A stretch of DNA of 64,000 nt from NCBI RefSeq assembly GCF_900108045.1, contig NZ_FNUK01000003.1:1-64000 (forward strand). Direction: 5' to 3'. The position numbers and the translations under genes were made by a program. Source of the DNA: Caloramator fervidus (lineage in GTDB: Bacteria; Bacillota; Clostridia; Clostridiales; Caloramatoraceae). Below are positions 51,321 through 60,294 of the stretch, piece by piece (position 1 is the stretch's first letter; the number at the start of each line of letters is the position of its first letter). The notes under the pieces were generated by a model, which did not search any database, had not been told where the DNA came from, and saw only the letters and a list, made by a program, of their open reading frames with translations.

Positions 51321-52139
51321 ATGGCAAGTTATGATTTTATATCCTATACAATAGGAAATGAAATAAACTTAAATGAAATAGCAGGTCATTTTGGTATAAA
51401 TAAAAAATTTAAGTGGGAAGAACCTTTAATATTAAGAGAAAAAAATCTTAAAGGTATTTTAGCAAAGCCAGAAGATAAACTTGTTTTTATTTTTTCTTTT
51501 GGAAGTATCGTATGTGTTAATATGGCATTTCATGAAACCCAAGATGTAATCAATTATCTTAAAAAAATCGATAAAAACCTTAAAAACAATCCCCCTACTA
51601 TGATAAAAGATAACTTTAAACTTATAGTAAATCCAAACGCAAAATTTGAAGTAACTTATAACTCCATAACAATCAGCAGAATTCATGACTATCATTTTAA
51701 CATTATTGCTACAGTCTTAGCTAAATCAGTAGCCCTTGAAAAAATAGAAGAAGATATAGATATACTATTAGACAAGATAGAAGATATAGTCAACTTCCTT
51801 GAAAAAGGCAAACTAAATATTAGCGATGAAAATCTAGCCAAAATGTCCAGCAAAATTTTGCGTTTTAAATATAACACTATATCATATATTATGCTCCTTG
51901 ATAAACCTCAAATTGCTTGGGAAAATGAAGATGCAGAAAAATTTTTTATTGAACTATCTGATTTATTCGAGTTAAATGATAGATATGAAAAAATAAAACA
52001 TAAAACTGAACTTTTGCTAGATATTACAGAAGTTTTCTCAAGCCTTACTCAATCAAAACGTAATGCAAAACTCGAATGGATGGTTATAATACTATTTCTT
52101 GTAGAAATTATACTTTCATTAATTGAAAAATTTATATAA
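51321..52139 (+). CDS. DUF155 (RMD1/YagE family) protein
   Basis: About 272 residues. The DUF155 domain (Tyr-Thr-Ile-Gly-Asn-Glu-Ile, Val-Phe-Ile-Phe-Ser-Phe-Gly-Ser-Ile-Val) is followed by helices and a C-terminal membrane segment (about 250-268). Eukaryotic relatives are mitochondrial membrane proteins. Bacterial role unknown. The ATG at 51321 is preceded by AAAGGAGTG. Confidence 0.83.
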   Translation: MASYDFISYTIGNEINLNEIAGHFGINKKFKWEEPLILREKNLKGILAKPEDKLVFIFSFGSIVCVNMAFHETQDVINYLKKIDKNLKNNPPTMIKDNFKLIVNPNAKFEVTYNSITISRIHDYHFNIIATVLAKSVALEKIEEDIDILLDKIEDIVNFLEKGKLNISDENLAKMSSKILRFKYNTISYIMLLDKPQIAWENEDAEKFFIELSDLFELNDRYEKIKHKTELLLDITEVFSSLTQSKRNAKLEWMVIILFLVEIILSLIEKFI

Positions 52140-52168
52140 AAAAGGGCAGACAATCTGCCCTTTTTTAT
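52137..52168. terminator. Bidirectional terminator between DUF155 and the persulfide reductase
   Basis: A 12-bp stem (AAAAAGGGCAGA pairing with TCTGCCCTTTTT) has A-run and T-run flanks between converging genes. Confidence 0.88.
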
Positions 52169-54603
52169 ATAAATAAACTTGTATCTGACTTTTCAGCTTC
52201 TGCTAAAAATGAAGCTACTCCTCCCAATTCTACTCCATCTATAAGCTCTTCCTTTTTAATTCCCATAACGTCCATTGACATAGAACATGCAACAAGCTTT
52301 ACTCCATTCTTTTTAGCTTGTTCTATAAGTTCTTCTAAAGAAGCTATATTCTTTTTAGCCATTATTGACCTTATTAATTTTGCTCCAATTCCACCCATGT
52401 TCATTTTTGATAATCCAAGTTTTTTACTTCCTTTTGGCATCATCTTTGCAAACATCTTTTCAATAAAGTTTTTATTAACCTTTGGAGCAACTTCCTTCCT
52501 TAAAATATTTAAGCCCCAGAAAGTAAAGAACATAGTAACTGGTCTTCCCATTGCAGCAGCACCATTTGCAATTATAAATGAAGCAATAGCTTTATCTAAA
52601 TCACCACTAAACACTATTATGCTTTTACCATTTCTTGATTCATTAGAAAAACTTTCACCCTTTAAGTTGTTTTTTCTTCCTTTTTGAATAAAAGCAACAT
52701 AGGAATCTTTAGTCTTATCTATTTTTATTAGACTATTTCCTGTTCTTTCACACCACGCTTTTATATCATTTGAAAAAGCAGGGTCAGTAACATGAACTTC
52801 TAATATTTCTCCTTCTTTTATCTTTTCAATTTCATTTTTAACCTTCATTATTGGCCCTGGACATTGTAATCCACAAGCATTAATCTTTATAGTATTTATG
52901 GCATCTACATCCTTGCTTTCTATTTTTGTCATCTCATCATTTAATTTTATGCCTTCACCATATCTTTTTTTAGATGCCTGATAAATATCATATCCTCCAC
53001 TTAAGTTATATACATCAAAACCATTTTGAACTAATATCCTATATGCAACATATCCCCTCAATCCTACTTTACAATATACTATTATTTTTTTATCTCTTGG
53101 AATTTCGTTTATTCTATTTCTTAATTCATCAACAGGAATATTTAAAGCCCCTTCAATATGACCTGCTTCATATTCTAAATCAGTTCTTACATCTACTATA
53201 AAATATTCATTCCTATCTAGATTGTCTATCTCATCCCAATGAATAATCTTCATATCCCCTTTTAAAATATTTGCAGCCGTAAAACCTGCCATATTAACAG
53301 GATCCTTTGCAGATGAATAAGGAGGAGCATATGCAAGTTCCAACTCTTCTAAATCATAAACAGTTAATCCATGTCTTATTGCAGTTGCTAAAACATCTAT
53401 TCTCTTATCAACTCCATCTCTTCCAACAATTTGTGCTCCTAAAATTCTTCCATCTTCAGGTGAGAATAAAAGCTTTATAGTCATAACAAAAGCCCCCGGA
53501 TAATATCCTGCATGGGAACCTGAATGTGTATAGGATTTCAGATAAGGAATGCCCATTCTCTTTAAAGTCTTTTCATTGGCACCTGTTGCTGCTGCTGTCA
53601 TATCAAAAACTTTCAATATGGAAGTTCCTTGAGTTGCTTTATATTTTACAGCTCTTCCACAGATATTGTCTGCTGCAATCCTTCCTTGCTTGTTAGCAGG
53701 TCCTGCAAGAGGAATTAAAGTCCAAGCTCCTGTAACAAAATCCTTAACTTCAATCGCATCACCAACAGCATAAATATAAGGGTCACTTGTCCTTAAATAT
53801 TCATCAACTCTAATTCCCCCTCTTTCTCCAATCTCAAGCCCTGCTTCTTTTGCAAGTTTAACCTCTGGCCTTACTCCAATAGCTAAAATAACCATGTCTG
53901 CTTTAAGGACTCTTCCACTTTTTAAAACAACATCAAGCTCTCCTTCTTTATCAAATTTTTCTACTGCATCTGATGTTATAACCTCAACACCATTATCATT
54001 CATATGCTTTTCAAGTATCCTTGCCATTTCAATATCAAAAGGCCCTAAAATTTGATCCATAGCCTCAACTAAAGTAACTTCTAAACCTGCATCTTTTAGA
54101 TTTTCAGCCATTTCAACCCCTATAAATCCTCCACCAATAACAACTGCCTTCTTAGGTTTATTGTTTTCAATAAAAACCTTTATTCTGTCAACATCCGCCA
54201 TATTTCTTAAAGTAAATATATTATTCTTTTCAACACCCTCAATTGGAGGAACAAATGGAGCTGCACCTGGAGAAAGTATTAGATAATCATATTTTTCTCT
54301 ATAAATCTTTCCCTCTGATACAACTTCAACTTCTTTTGTATCTCTAAATATTTTAGTAACTTCGCTTCTTACTCTAATATCAATATTAAATCTTTTTTCC
54401 ATTCCTTCTTCAGTTTGAACTAGTAAATTTTCTCTTTCCTTTATTGTTCCGCCAATATAGTATGGTAAGCCACAATTAGCAAAAGAAATATAATCTCCTC
54501 TTTCAAACATTATTATTTCAATATTTTCGTCTAACCTTCTAAGTCTTGCAGCAGCACTAGCTCCACCAGCTACTCCACCTACTATTATTACCCTCTTTTT
54601 CAT
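52165..54603 (-). CDS. Four-domain CoA-disulfide reductase-rhodanese-TusA-DsrE fusion
   Basis: An 812-residue protein joining four sulfur modules. Residues about 1-450 are a CoA-disulfide/persulfide reductase (FAD motif Gly-Gly-Val-Ala-Gly-Gly at 9-14, active Cys44 in Phe-Ala-Asn-Cys-Gly-Leu-Pro). Then follow a rhodanese (about 455-555, active Cys-Lys-Val-Gly-Leu-Arg), a TusA domain (about 575-645, Cys-Pro-Gly-Pro) and a DsrE-like domain (about 660-812, Ala-Cys-Ser-Met-Ser-Met-Asp). All the sulfur-carrying cysteines expected are present. It probably moves and reduces persulfide sulfur with NAD(P)H, giving sulfide. A CstR-like palindrome lies at its promoter. Confidence 0.92.
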   Translation of the reverse strand: MKKRVIIVGGVAGGASAAARLRRLDENIEIIMFERGDYISFANCGLPYYIGGTIKERENLLVQTEEGMEKRFNIDIRVRSEVTKIFRDTKEVEVVSEGKIYREKYDYLILSPGAAPFVPPIEGVEKNNIFTLRNMADVDRIKVFIENNKPKKAVVIGGGFIGVEMAENLKDAGLEVTLVEAMDQILGPFDIEMARILEKHMNDNGVEVITSDAVEKFDKEGELDVVLKSGRVLKADMVILAIGVRPEVKLAKEAGLEIGERGGIRVDEYLRTSDPYIYAVGDAIEVKDFVTGAWTLIPLAGPANKQGRIAADNICGRAVKYKATQGTSILKVFDMTAAATGANEKTLKRMGIPYLKSYTHSGSHAGYYPGAFVMTIKLLFSPEDGRILGAQIVGRDGVDKRIDVLATAIRHGLTVYDLEELELAYAPPYSSAKDPVNMAGFTAANILKGDMKIIHWDEIDNLDRNEYFIVDVRTDLEYEAGHIEGALNIPVDELRNRINEIPRDKKIIVYCKVGLRGYVAYRILVQNGFDVYNLSGGYDIYQASKKRYGEGIKLNDEMTKIESKDVDAINTIKINACGLQCPGPIMKVKNEIEKIKEGEILEVHVTDPAFSNDIKAWCERTGNSLIKIDKTKDSYVAFIQKGRKNNLKGESFSNESRNGKSIIVFSGDLDKAIASFIIANGAAAMGRPVTMFFTFWGLNILRKEVAPKVNKNFIEKMFAKMMPKGSKKLGLSKMNMGGIGAKLIRSIMAKKNIASLEELIEQAKKNGVKLVACSMSMDVMGIKKEELIDGVELGGVASFLAEAEKSDTSLFI

Positions 54604-54663
54604 TAGATCATCTCCTTGTTAAAAAATTGTTTTTTAAGTTGATACTTTTATATTATAAGGATA

Positions 54664-54686
54664 ATATAAAAAAAGTTTAATGTCAA
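54664..54686 (-). promoter_or_regulatory. Promoter of the persulfide reductase gene
   Basis: On the minus strand a consensus TTGACA (54681-54686) is followed at 17 bases by TATCCT (about 54658-54663, weak). The -35 touches the palindrome upstream. The -10 choice is uncertain. Confidence 0.45.
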
Positions 54687-54688
54687 TA

Positions 54689-54703
54689 TACCTTACAAGG
54701 GTA
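54689..54703. promoter_or_regulatory. CstR/CsoR-like palindromic operator candidate
   Basis: TACCTTACAAGGGTA is a near-perfect palindrome of TACC and GGTA half-sites. The form resembles operators of CsoR-family regulators, including persulfide-sensing CstR, which control rhodanese/TusA/CoA-reductase genes. It sits next to the -35 box of the reductase promoter. The regulator itself is not in the window. Confidence 0.5.
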
Positions 54704-54724
54704 AAGTAATTTAAAATGTTAAAT

Positions 54725-54753
54725 TTGATAAAAAAACACAAATTTTATATAAT
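54725..54753 (+). promoter_or_regulatory. Promoter of the HAD gene
   Basis: TTGATA and a perfect TATAAT are separated by 17 bases, 35 bases before the start codon. Confidence 0.75.
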
Positions 54754-54788
54754 TCTATATATAATTCTTTACAAAACGAGGTGTTAGT

Positions 54789-55448
54789 ATGCTAGAAAAT
54801 ATAAAAGCTGTAATCTTTGATTTAGATGGAACTTTAATTGATTCTTTATGGGTATGGAAACAAGTAGATGTGGATTACCTAAAAAAACATGGAATTAAAC
54901 CTCCTAAAGACTTGCAAAAACATATAGAGGGCTTAAGTTTTGTTGACACAGCCATATATTTTAAAGAACAATTTGGAATAAAGGATTCAATAGAAGATAT
55001 AATGGCTGAATGGCATAAAATGGTTTCAAATTATTATTCTTCTGTAATTGAAATTAAAAAAGGTGTAAAAGAATTTTTACAATACCTTAAATCTAAGAAG
55101 TATAAAATAGGTATTGCAACCAGCAATTCAATAGAGCTTGTAAAAGCTGTTTTACAACGAAATAGAATACTAGAGTATTTTGAAGTTATTGTTACAACAG
55201 ATGAAGTTTCAAAAAGCAAAACAGAACCTGATGTGTTTTTAGAAGCAGCCAAAAGATTAAACGTATCTCCTAAGGAATGTTTAGTATTTGAAGATACAAT
55301 TTCAGGAGCTATAGGAGCTAAAAAAGCAGGCATGAAAGTTATAGGGGTATTTGATGAAAATGGTTCTTGTAGCCCTGAAGAATTTAAAGAATATGTTGAA
55401 CATATAATAGATGATTTTCAATGTATAGTTGAAAATTATTGTAAATAA
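54789..55448 (+). CDS. HAD-IA hydrolase (beta-phosphoglucomutase-like)
   Basis: A 219-residue HAD phosphatase. Motif I is Asp-Leu-Asp-Gly-Thr-Leu-Ile (about 11-17), motif II Ala-Thr-Ser-Asn-Ser, motif III Lys-Thr-Glu-Pro, and motif IV Val-Phe-Glu-Asp-Thr. The helical C1 cap (about 20-85) suggests a small phospho-substrate. Single-gene transcript. Confidence 0.88.
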   Translation: MLENIKAVIFDLDGTLIDSLWVWKQVDVDYLKKHGIKPPKDLQKHIEGLSFVDTAIYFKEQFGIKDSIEDIMAEWHKMVSNYYSSVIEIKKGVKEFLQYLKSKKYKIGIATSNSIELVKAVLQRNRILEYFEVIVTTDEVSKSKTEPDVFLEAAKRLNVSPKECLVFEDTISGAIGAKKAGMKVIGVFDENGSCSPEEFKEYVEHIIDDFQCIVENYCK

Positions 55449-55457
55449 AAATGCCTA

Positions 55458-55486
55458 AGGTGTCCTTATACCTTACAAGGACACCT
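55458..55486. terminator. Bidirectional terminator after the HAD gene
   Basis: Perfect 10-bp arms 55458-55467 and 55477-55486 lie between converging genes. The loop repeats the ATACCTTACAAGG sequence that overlaps the palindrome at 54689-54703. Confidence 0.7.
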
Positions 55487-56648
55487 AAAGCATACCTAAA
55501 ACATATCTTTCAAGGTATGGATTTATTGAAAATTTCTCTTTAATAGCTAAATATTTTTCTAATGCTTTTGGATTTTTATCTGAAACCTTTATGGCTCTTA
55601 TAAGCAAATTCTTAGGAGTATCAAGTGGAGAAACATACTCGACTATAGATACTTTATAACCAGCAGCCTCTAAAAGAAGCCCTCTTATTCCATCTGTTAA
55701 AACATCTGCAAACCTTGATTTTAAAATTCCATGTTTAAATATATCTTGAAGTTCTTCATATTTAATCTGCTCTAATAATTCTCTATGACAACAAGGAACT
55801 GCAAATATAGCCTTTGCATTAAAATTTATAGCCGCACCTAATGCCATATCTGTTGCTATGTCACATGCATGAAGACTAATAACTATATCAATTCTTCTAT
55901 CTGGAACAAAATTTTTTATATTTTCCTTTAGAAACACCATATTTTTATATCCAAGCTTAGAGGCAATCTTTTTTGAATTTTCTATAACAGTTTCAGATGT
56001 ATCTATTCCTATAAAATAACAATTCTTCTTTTTCTTTTCTTTTATATAATAATTGAGAACAAAAGTTAAGTATGATTTTCCACAAGCACAGTCTAAAACG
56101 TTTATTGTATCTAAATCCTTTAGTTCATCTAAATAAGAATCAATAAGCTCAACAAAATGATCAATCTGATTGTACTTTCTTATCATATCATTTTTTAGTT
56201 TTCCATCATTTGTTAAAATACCTATTGCTTTTAAAAGCTCATCTGCTTCCCCAATCTTTATATAATAATTTCTCTTTAAATTAGTCCATTCATGTTCTTT
56301 TTCATTTTGACTTATTTCTTCATCAATATTTTTAATCTTTATATTTTTATTATCAGCCATCAATATAGTAGTTTTTCCTCTCTCAAATAAACTAAACTCT
56401 AAAGAATCATATTTTAAAGCTTCCCCACATATAAAATCACAAAGCTCACTAAGTTCTATTTTAAAATTCTGGCCGTTGTAAAATAAATTCTTATTATCGA
56501 TATCATATATACCTTTATATTCTCTATTACCAGATTTAAAGGAAATTTCAACTCCTTTTAAAAAGTCTACATTCTCTTCTGCTCTAATAATTATAGATGA
56601 AAGCATAAATTTTAACTTATTAATTGCTTGCTTATTCAAATAAATCAC
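55485..56648 (-). CDS. SAM-dependent methyltransferase of unknown target
   Basis: A 387-residue protein. An N-terminal part of about 150 residues precedes a Rossmann methyltransferase domain with Asp-Cys-Ala-Cys-Gly-Lys-Ser-Tyr-Leu (motif I, about 192), Gly-Ile-Asp-Thr-Ser and Ser-Leu-His-Ala-Cys-Asp. The later Val-Pro-Cys-Cys-His-Arg-Glu-Leu motif recurs in METTL25/GSTCD-type methyltransferases. Substrate probably RNA, not shown. Confidence 0.82.
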   Translation of the reverse strand: MIYLNKQAINKLKFMLSSIIIRAEENVDFLKGVEISFKSGNREYKGIYDIDNKNLFYNGQNFKIELSELCDFICGEALKYDSLEFSLFERGKTTILMADNKNIKIKNIDEEISQNEKEHEWTNLKRNYYIKIGEADELLKAIGILTNDGKLKNDMIRKYNQIDHFVELIDSYLDELKDLDTINVLDCACGKSYLTFVLNYYIKEKKKKNCYFIGIDTSETVIENSKKIASKLGYKNMVFLKENIKNFVPDRRIDIVISLHACDIATDMALGAAINFNAKAIFAVPCCHRELLEQIKYEELQDIFKHGILKSRFADVLTDGIRGLLLEAAGYKVSIVEYVSPLDTPKNLLIRAIKVSDKNPKALEKYLAIKEKFSINPYLERYVLGML

Positions 56649-56690
56649 CCCTTTTTCAAGATACTTAATTATTATAGCAAAAAATCAATA

Positions 56691-56712
56691 TAGGGGGAAC
56701 CATATCCCCCTT
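56691..56712 (-). terminator. GC-rich hairpin after the P-loop gene
   Basis: Five G (56693-56697) and five C (56706-56710) can pair around an eight-base loop, five bases after the P-loop gene stop. The minus strand has a U-rich run about eight bases further. Confidence 0.55.
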
Positions 56713-56717
56713 TTATG

Positions 56718-57131
56718 TTAAACAGCTAAATATTCTACTTCAATATCAAATTTCTTTCCTTTAGCTGTTGAAATTCCTAAGATGAAATTTATGCCATACT
56801 TTTCTTCAACAAATTTAATTCTTTTCAAAAATTCTTGAATATCATCGTAGTTATCTTTAAACATATAATTTAGGTTATCAATAAAAATAGTATCAATATC
56901 ATAGTCTTCTGAAACTATTCCATATACAAAACCTAAAAGAGAATCAATTGATGAAATGGGAAATTGAGATGCATCTACAAGCCTTATACAAGGTTTTAAA
57001 TCAAACATGCCTTCTAAATTATTACTAATATAAACAATATGTCCTTTAGAATTTAAAGCCATTTCATTAGCAGTTGAGATAAGCTTTTTGGTTTTACCGG
57101 CTCCCTTCTCGCCGGTGATAACCTGAACCAT
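56718..57131 (-). CDS. Small P-loop ATPase
   Basis: A 137-residue protein with Walker A Gly-Glu-Lys-Gly-Ala-Gly-Lys-Thr (about 7-14) and Walker B Asp-Thr-Ile-Phe-Ile-Asp-Asn-Leu (about 80-87). No further domain is present. Clostridial homologues are annotated only as ATP-binding. Unknown role, just after the USP gene. Confidence 0.75.
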   Translation of the reverse strand: MVQVITGEKGAGKTKKLISTANEMALNSKGHIVYISNNLEGMFDLKPCIRLVDASQFPISSIDSLLGFVYGIVSEDYDIDTIFIDNLNYMFKDNYDDIQEFLKRIKFVEEKYGINFILGISTAKGKKFDIEVEYLAV

Positions 57132-57214
57132 TTTATCACCTCATTTATTTAATCTTATAATAATCATACTATATTCAGAAAATTTTTTCAATTTTATTTT
57201 TAAATATAAAAAAT

Positions 57215-57243
57215 GAGACCCTAGTAGAAATCTACTAAGGTCC
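57215..57243 (-). terminator. Intrinsic terminator of the USP gene
   Basis: A 12-bp stem with one G-U wobble (about 57215-57228 with 57231-57243) overlaps the USP stop, followed by an A/T-rich tract on the minus strand. Confidence 0.7.
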
Positions 57244-57624
57244 CTTTAAACCCACAATATGAAATTCAACATCAGGTAAAAGTTTTTTTAACTCTTCAAT
57301 AATGCTGCTTTTATAATCTAAAGGTGATGCTCCTAAAACTATCTTATGTATATTATTTTTTTTAGCAAAATCCGCAATTGTTTTAGCTATATAGTTAGAC
57401 CTTAAAATAGTCATCGAAGCACCGTTTTCTTTAGATATATCAAACAAATACTCTAAAGCATCATCTTGATATGGTGTATTTAAAAAATTATCCCCTTCTT
57501 TTGCCACATGAAGAACATATATTTCTGACTGTTTATTATCTTTAAGCTCAACTCCTCTCTTTATAAGTCTTTCACAGGTTTTTTGTTGCGTAACACACAC
57601 TAATATATTTTTTAGATTATTCAC
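57235..57624 (-). CDS. Universal stress protein (KdpD-USP-like)
   Basis: A 129-residue USP fold with Val-Cys-Val-Thr (start strand), Val-Leu-His-Val-Ala and a Ile-Val-Leu-Gly-Ala-Ser-Pro C-terminal nucleotide strand. It resembles the USP domain of KdpD sensor kinases, here alone. No kdp genes are seen. It probably binds a nucleotide. Confidence 0.78.
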   Translation of the reverse strand: MNNLKNILVCVTQQKTCERLIKRGVELKDNKQSEIYVLHVAKEGDNFLNTPYQDDALEYLFDISKENGASMTILRSNYIAKTIADFAKKNNIHKIVLGASPLDYKSSIIEELKKLLPDVEFHIVGLKGP

Positions 57625-57695
57625 TAATTATTCCCCTTTCTGGGTGTACTAATTCTACATTTATTATAGCACATTTCTATTTCTTACAAAATACA

Positions 57696-60146
57696 TTAAT
57701 CCTGTCTTATAACTTCATCTAATTTTATTTTTCCTAAAGTAGATAATTTTAACCCTAATATATCTTCTTTATAAGCTACACCTGCTTGAGGATGATATAA
57801 GAATATCCATGGTGCATCATCAACTATTATTTTTTGTATTTCTTTATAAAGCTCTAATCTCTTTTGAGGATTTATAGTTTCTCTAGCTTCTTTCATTAAC
57901 TCTATAACAGTTCTATTATCATACCCTGTAAAATTAGTTGCATTTTCAATATTAAACAACGGCTCTAGGTAATTGTCAGGATCCCCTGTGTCAGCAATCC
58001 ATCCACTTATAAAAATATGACACTTAGCTATGGTTTGTGGCTTTAAATATTCTTCTCTAGAAACTTTGTTTATTGTGCATTTAAAACCTACTTTTTCCAG
58101 ATCTTCCTTTATCATTTCTGCAATCTTTTCATAGGTATTATTTCCTGTTCCAACTCTTGTTTGTATTACAATTGTTTCTGAAGAAATATTTTTCCTAGAT
58201 AAAATCGCCCTTGCCTTTGAAACATCATAAGAATATCCTAACAAATATGAGTTATCTATCATACCAGGCGGAATAGGCCCCTTAGACTCCTCTGCCATAC
58301 CTTTCATTAAAGTGTCTATAATACGTTTTTTATCTATAGAAAAGTTAATAGCTTGTCTTATATCTTTATCTTTTATAATATTTGAATTTGACCTTAAATT
58401 AAATCCAGCATATGTTGTTGAAAGAACATGCTGCATTTTTATGGAAATATTTTTTTCTTTTAATCTTTCTAAGGTTTGCCTATCTTCAAAATATATAAAA
58501 TCATATTTATTGTTTATAAAATCATCAACTATATTTTCCTGATTAAAATAAACTTCAACAACATCTATATAAGGCATTCCTCCAAAATAATCTTTAAAAG
58601 CTTTTAAAATACATTTTTCATCATCAATATAATCAATAAAATATGGCCCACAACCTACAAATTTACCTTTTGATATATCTTCCTTTGGTAAAACTGCACA
58701 TGCCGTTTGAGCTAAATTTAATAAAAATCCTGTATATGGAGATTTAAGTTTAATAGCCAACCTATATCTATCTATAACTTGTATGCCTTTAACTTCTTTA
58801 GCTAAACCTTTTTGAAATTCATCGCTTCCTTCAATCAAAGATAAAAACCAAGCATTAGGAGAATTTAATTTAGGACTTAAAAGCCTTTCATAAGAATATT
58901 TTATATCCTCTGCTGTAATTTCTCTGCCATTATGAAATTTTGCTCCCTTTCTTAGATTAAATATCCAAGTTTTATTATCATCTTCAACAAACCAACTTTT
59001 TGCAATTCCTGGAAAAATTTCAGTGGAATTACCTTGAATTAATAACCCTGCATAAACATTTGAAAGCAATCTAGTAGTAGAAGAATCAAAAGACATGGCA
59101 GGATCTAGGTTATCCGGCTTATTACAAAAGTTAATCCTAATAACAGTTTCATTTAAGTTTTTATCAACTACTTTATTAATTACTGTATCAGTTATTAATT
59201 TTAAATCCTTTGAAGTTTGATATAAAGCATCTATTGAATCTTTAGTATATCCTGCATTTAATAGGGCATACTCTGTTTTTCTCATAAGCATTTGAGAATT
59301 TTCATTTAATTTATTAGTAGCTTCAATAACCTTTTCAAAACTTTCTACTTGCTTTGCAACTCCTTGACTTATTTCATCTGCCGCTACAACAGTGGTTTTT
59401 ACTGCTTCAATTATCCTATTGAAAACCGCTTGTGTATCATCTGCAATATTAACTCCAACATTGACCATTTCTTTACTTTTAATCATTGCACCTTTAGTTC
59501 TATCAATCGTATCATTTATCTCTTTTATAGTTTGGGCAATTCTTTCTGCTGACTCACTACTTCTTTGAGCTAACTTTTTTACTTCTGCTGCAACAACAGC
59601 AAATCCCCTACCAACTTCCCCTGCTCTTGCAGCTTCTATAGATGCGTTTAAAGATAAAAGATTAGTTTGCTCTGCTATTTCCTTTATTATTTCTAACATC
59701 TCATTTATTTTAACAGCCTTTTCACTCAACATGATAATTATGTTGCTTATATCTTCCACAGACTTTTCTATACCCTTTATTGCATCAACTGATCTTTTAA
59801 CTGCTTCAGTTCCTTCCTTAGCTATATTTAACGTCTCAAAAGCTGTTTCTTTAGATTGGGAGGTATTTGCAAAAACCTGTTGGGCAATAGCTGAATAACT
59901 GCTTATTTCATCTAATACATCATTTAAAGATTCCATGCTTTTTTCTACATTTTCATATATACCATTAATTGTATCAATGAGGTTTTGAGTTGAAAATTCC
60001 ATCTCTTCAATTCTATTGATTATTTTATCTACTGCCTTTTCTTCATTTTTTAATCCTAGCGTTATATTCAAATCCATTTCTAATGAATTATTTTCCGTTA
60101 AATCTACTTTTTCTTGTTTTCTACTTTTTCTAAAAATATCTAACAT
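57696..60146 (-). CDS. Soluble chemoreceptor signalling domain fused to an SBP_bac_5 peptide-binding domain
   Basis: An 816-residue single chain with no signal peptide and no membrane segment. Residues about 55-325 form a methyl-accepting chemotaxis coiled coil, with the CheA/CheW-binding tip Glu-Ile-Ala-Glu-Gln-Thr-Asn-Leu-Leu at about 156-164 and Ala-Ala-Arg-Ala-Gly-Glu at 172-177. Residues about 335-816 are a full family-5 solute-binding domain ([10 protein letters not shown] and Thr-Ala-Glu-Asp-Ile motifs, as in OppA/DppA), normally extracellular. The arrangement suggests an intracellular sensor of peptides or similar ligand. No frameshift joins the halves. Confidence 0.9.
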   Translation of the reverse strand: MLDIFRKSRKQEKVDLTENNSLEMDLNITLGLKNEEKAVDKIINRIEEMEFSTQNLIDTINGIYENVEKSMESLNDVLDEISSYSAIAQQVFANTSQSKETAFETLNIAKEGTEAVKRSVDAIKGIEKSVEDISNIIIMLSEKAVKINEMLEIIKEIAEQTNLLSLNASIEAARAGEVGRGFAVVAAEVKKLAQRSSESAERIAQTIKEINDTIDRTKGAMIKSKEMVNVGVNIADDTQAVFNRIIEAVKTTVVAADEISQGVAKQVESFEKVIEATNKLNENSQMLMRKTEYALLNAGYTKDSIDALYQTSKDLKLITDTVINKVVDKNLNETVIRINFCNKPDNLDPAMSFDSSTTRLLSNVYAGLLIQGNSTEIFPGIAKSWFVEDDNKTWIFNLRKGAKFHNGREITAEDIKYSYERLLSPKLNSPNAWFLSLIEGSDEFQKGLAKEVKGIQVIDRYRLAIKLKSPYTGFLLNLAQTACAVLPKEDISKGKFVGCGPYFIDYIDDEKCILKAFKDYFGGMPYIDVVEVYFNQENIVDDFINNKYDFIYFEDRQTLERLKEKNISIKMQHVLSTTYAGFNLRSNSNIIKDKDIRQAINFSIDKKRIIDTLMKGMAEESKGPIPPGMIDNSYLLGYSYDVSKARAILSRKNISSETIVIQTRVGTGNNTYEKIAEMIKEDLEKVGFKCTINKVSREEYLKPQTIAKCHIFISGWIADTGDPDNYLEPLFNIENATNFTGYDNRTVIELMKEARETINPQKRLELYKEIQKIIVDDAPWIFLYHPQAGVAYKEDILGLKLSTLGKIKLDEVIRQD

Positions 60147-60186
60147 AAAACCACCCTTTTCATATAAAATTCGTCATTTCACATAA

Positions 60187-60215
60187 ATTATATAATATAA
60201 TGTAGACCTCTTCAA
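60187..60215 (-). promoter_or_regulatory. Promoter of the chemoreceptor-SBP fusion
   Basis: On the minus strand TTGAAG and a perfect TATAAT are separated by 17 bases, 40 bases before the start codon. Confidence 0.72.
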
Positions 60216-60294
60216 GAATTTTACTTTTTCAAACTAGAAAAATTATTATATAATAACATATAATAACTATATAAGAATAAAAAGGGTGAAAACC

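Noticed and set aside
57696-60146. Chemoreceptor-SBP protein as two genes joined by error
   Set aside because: The frame is continuous with a coherent linker, no stop or internal start with a ribosome site is seen at the junction, and the SBP half lacks a signal peptide.
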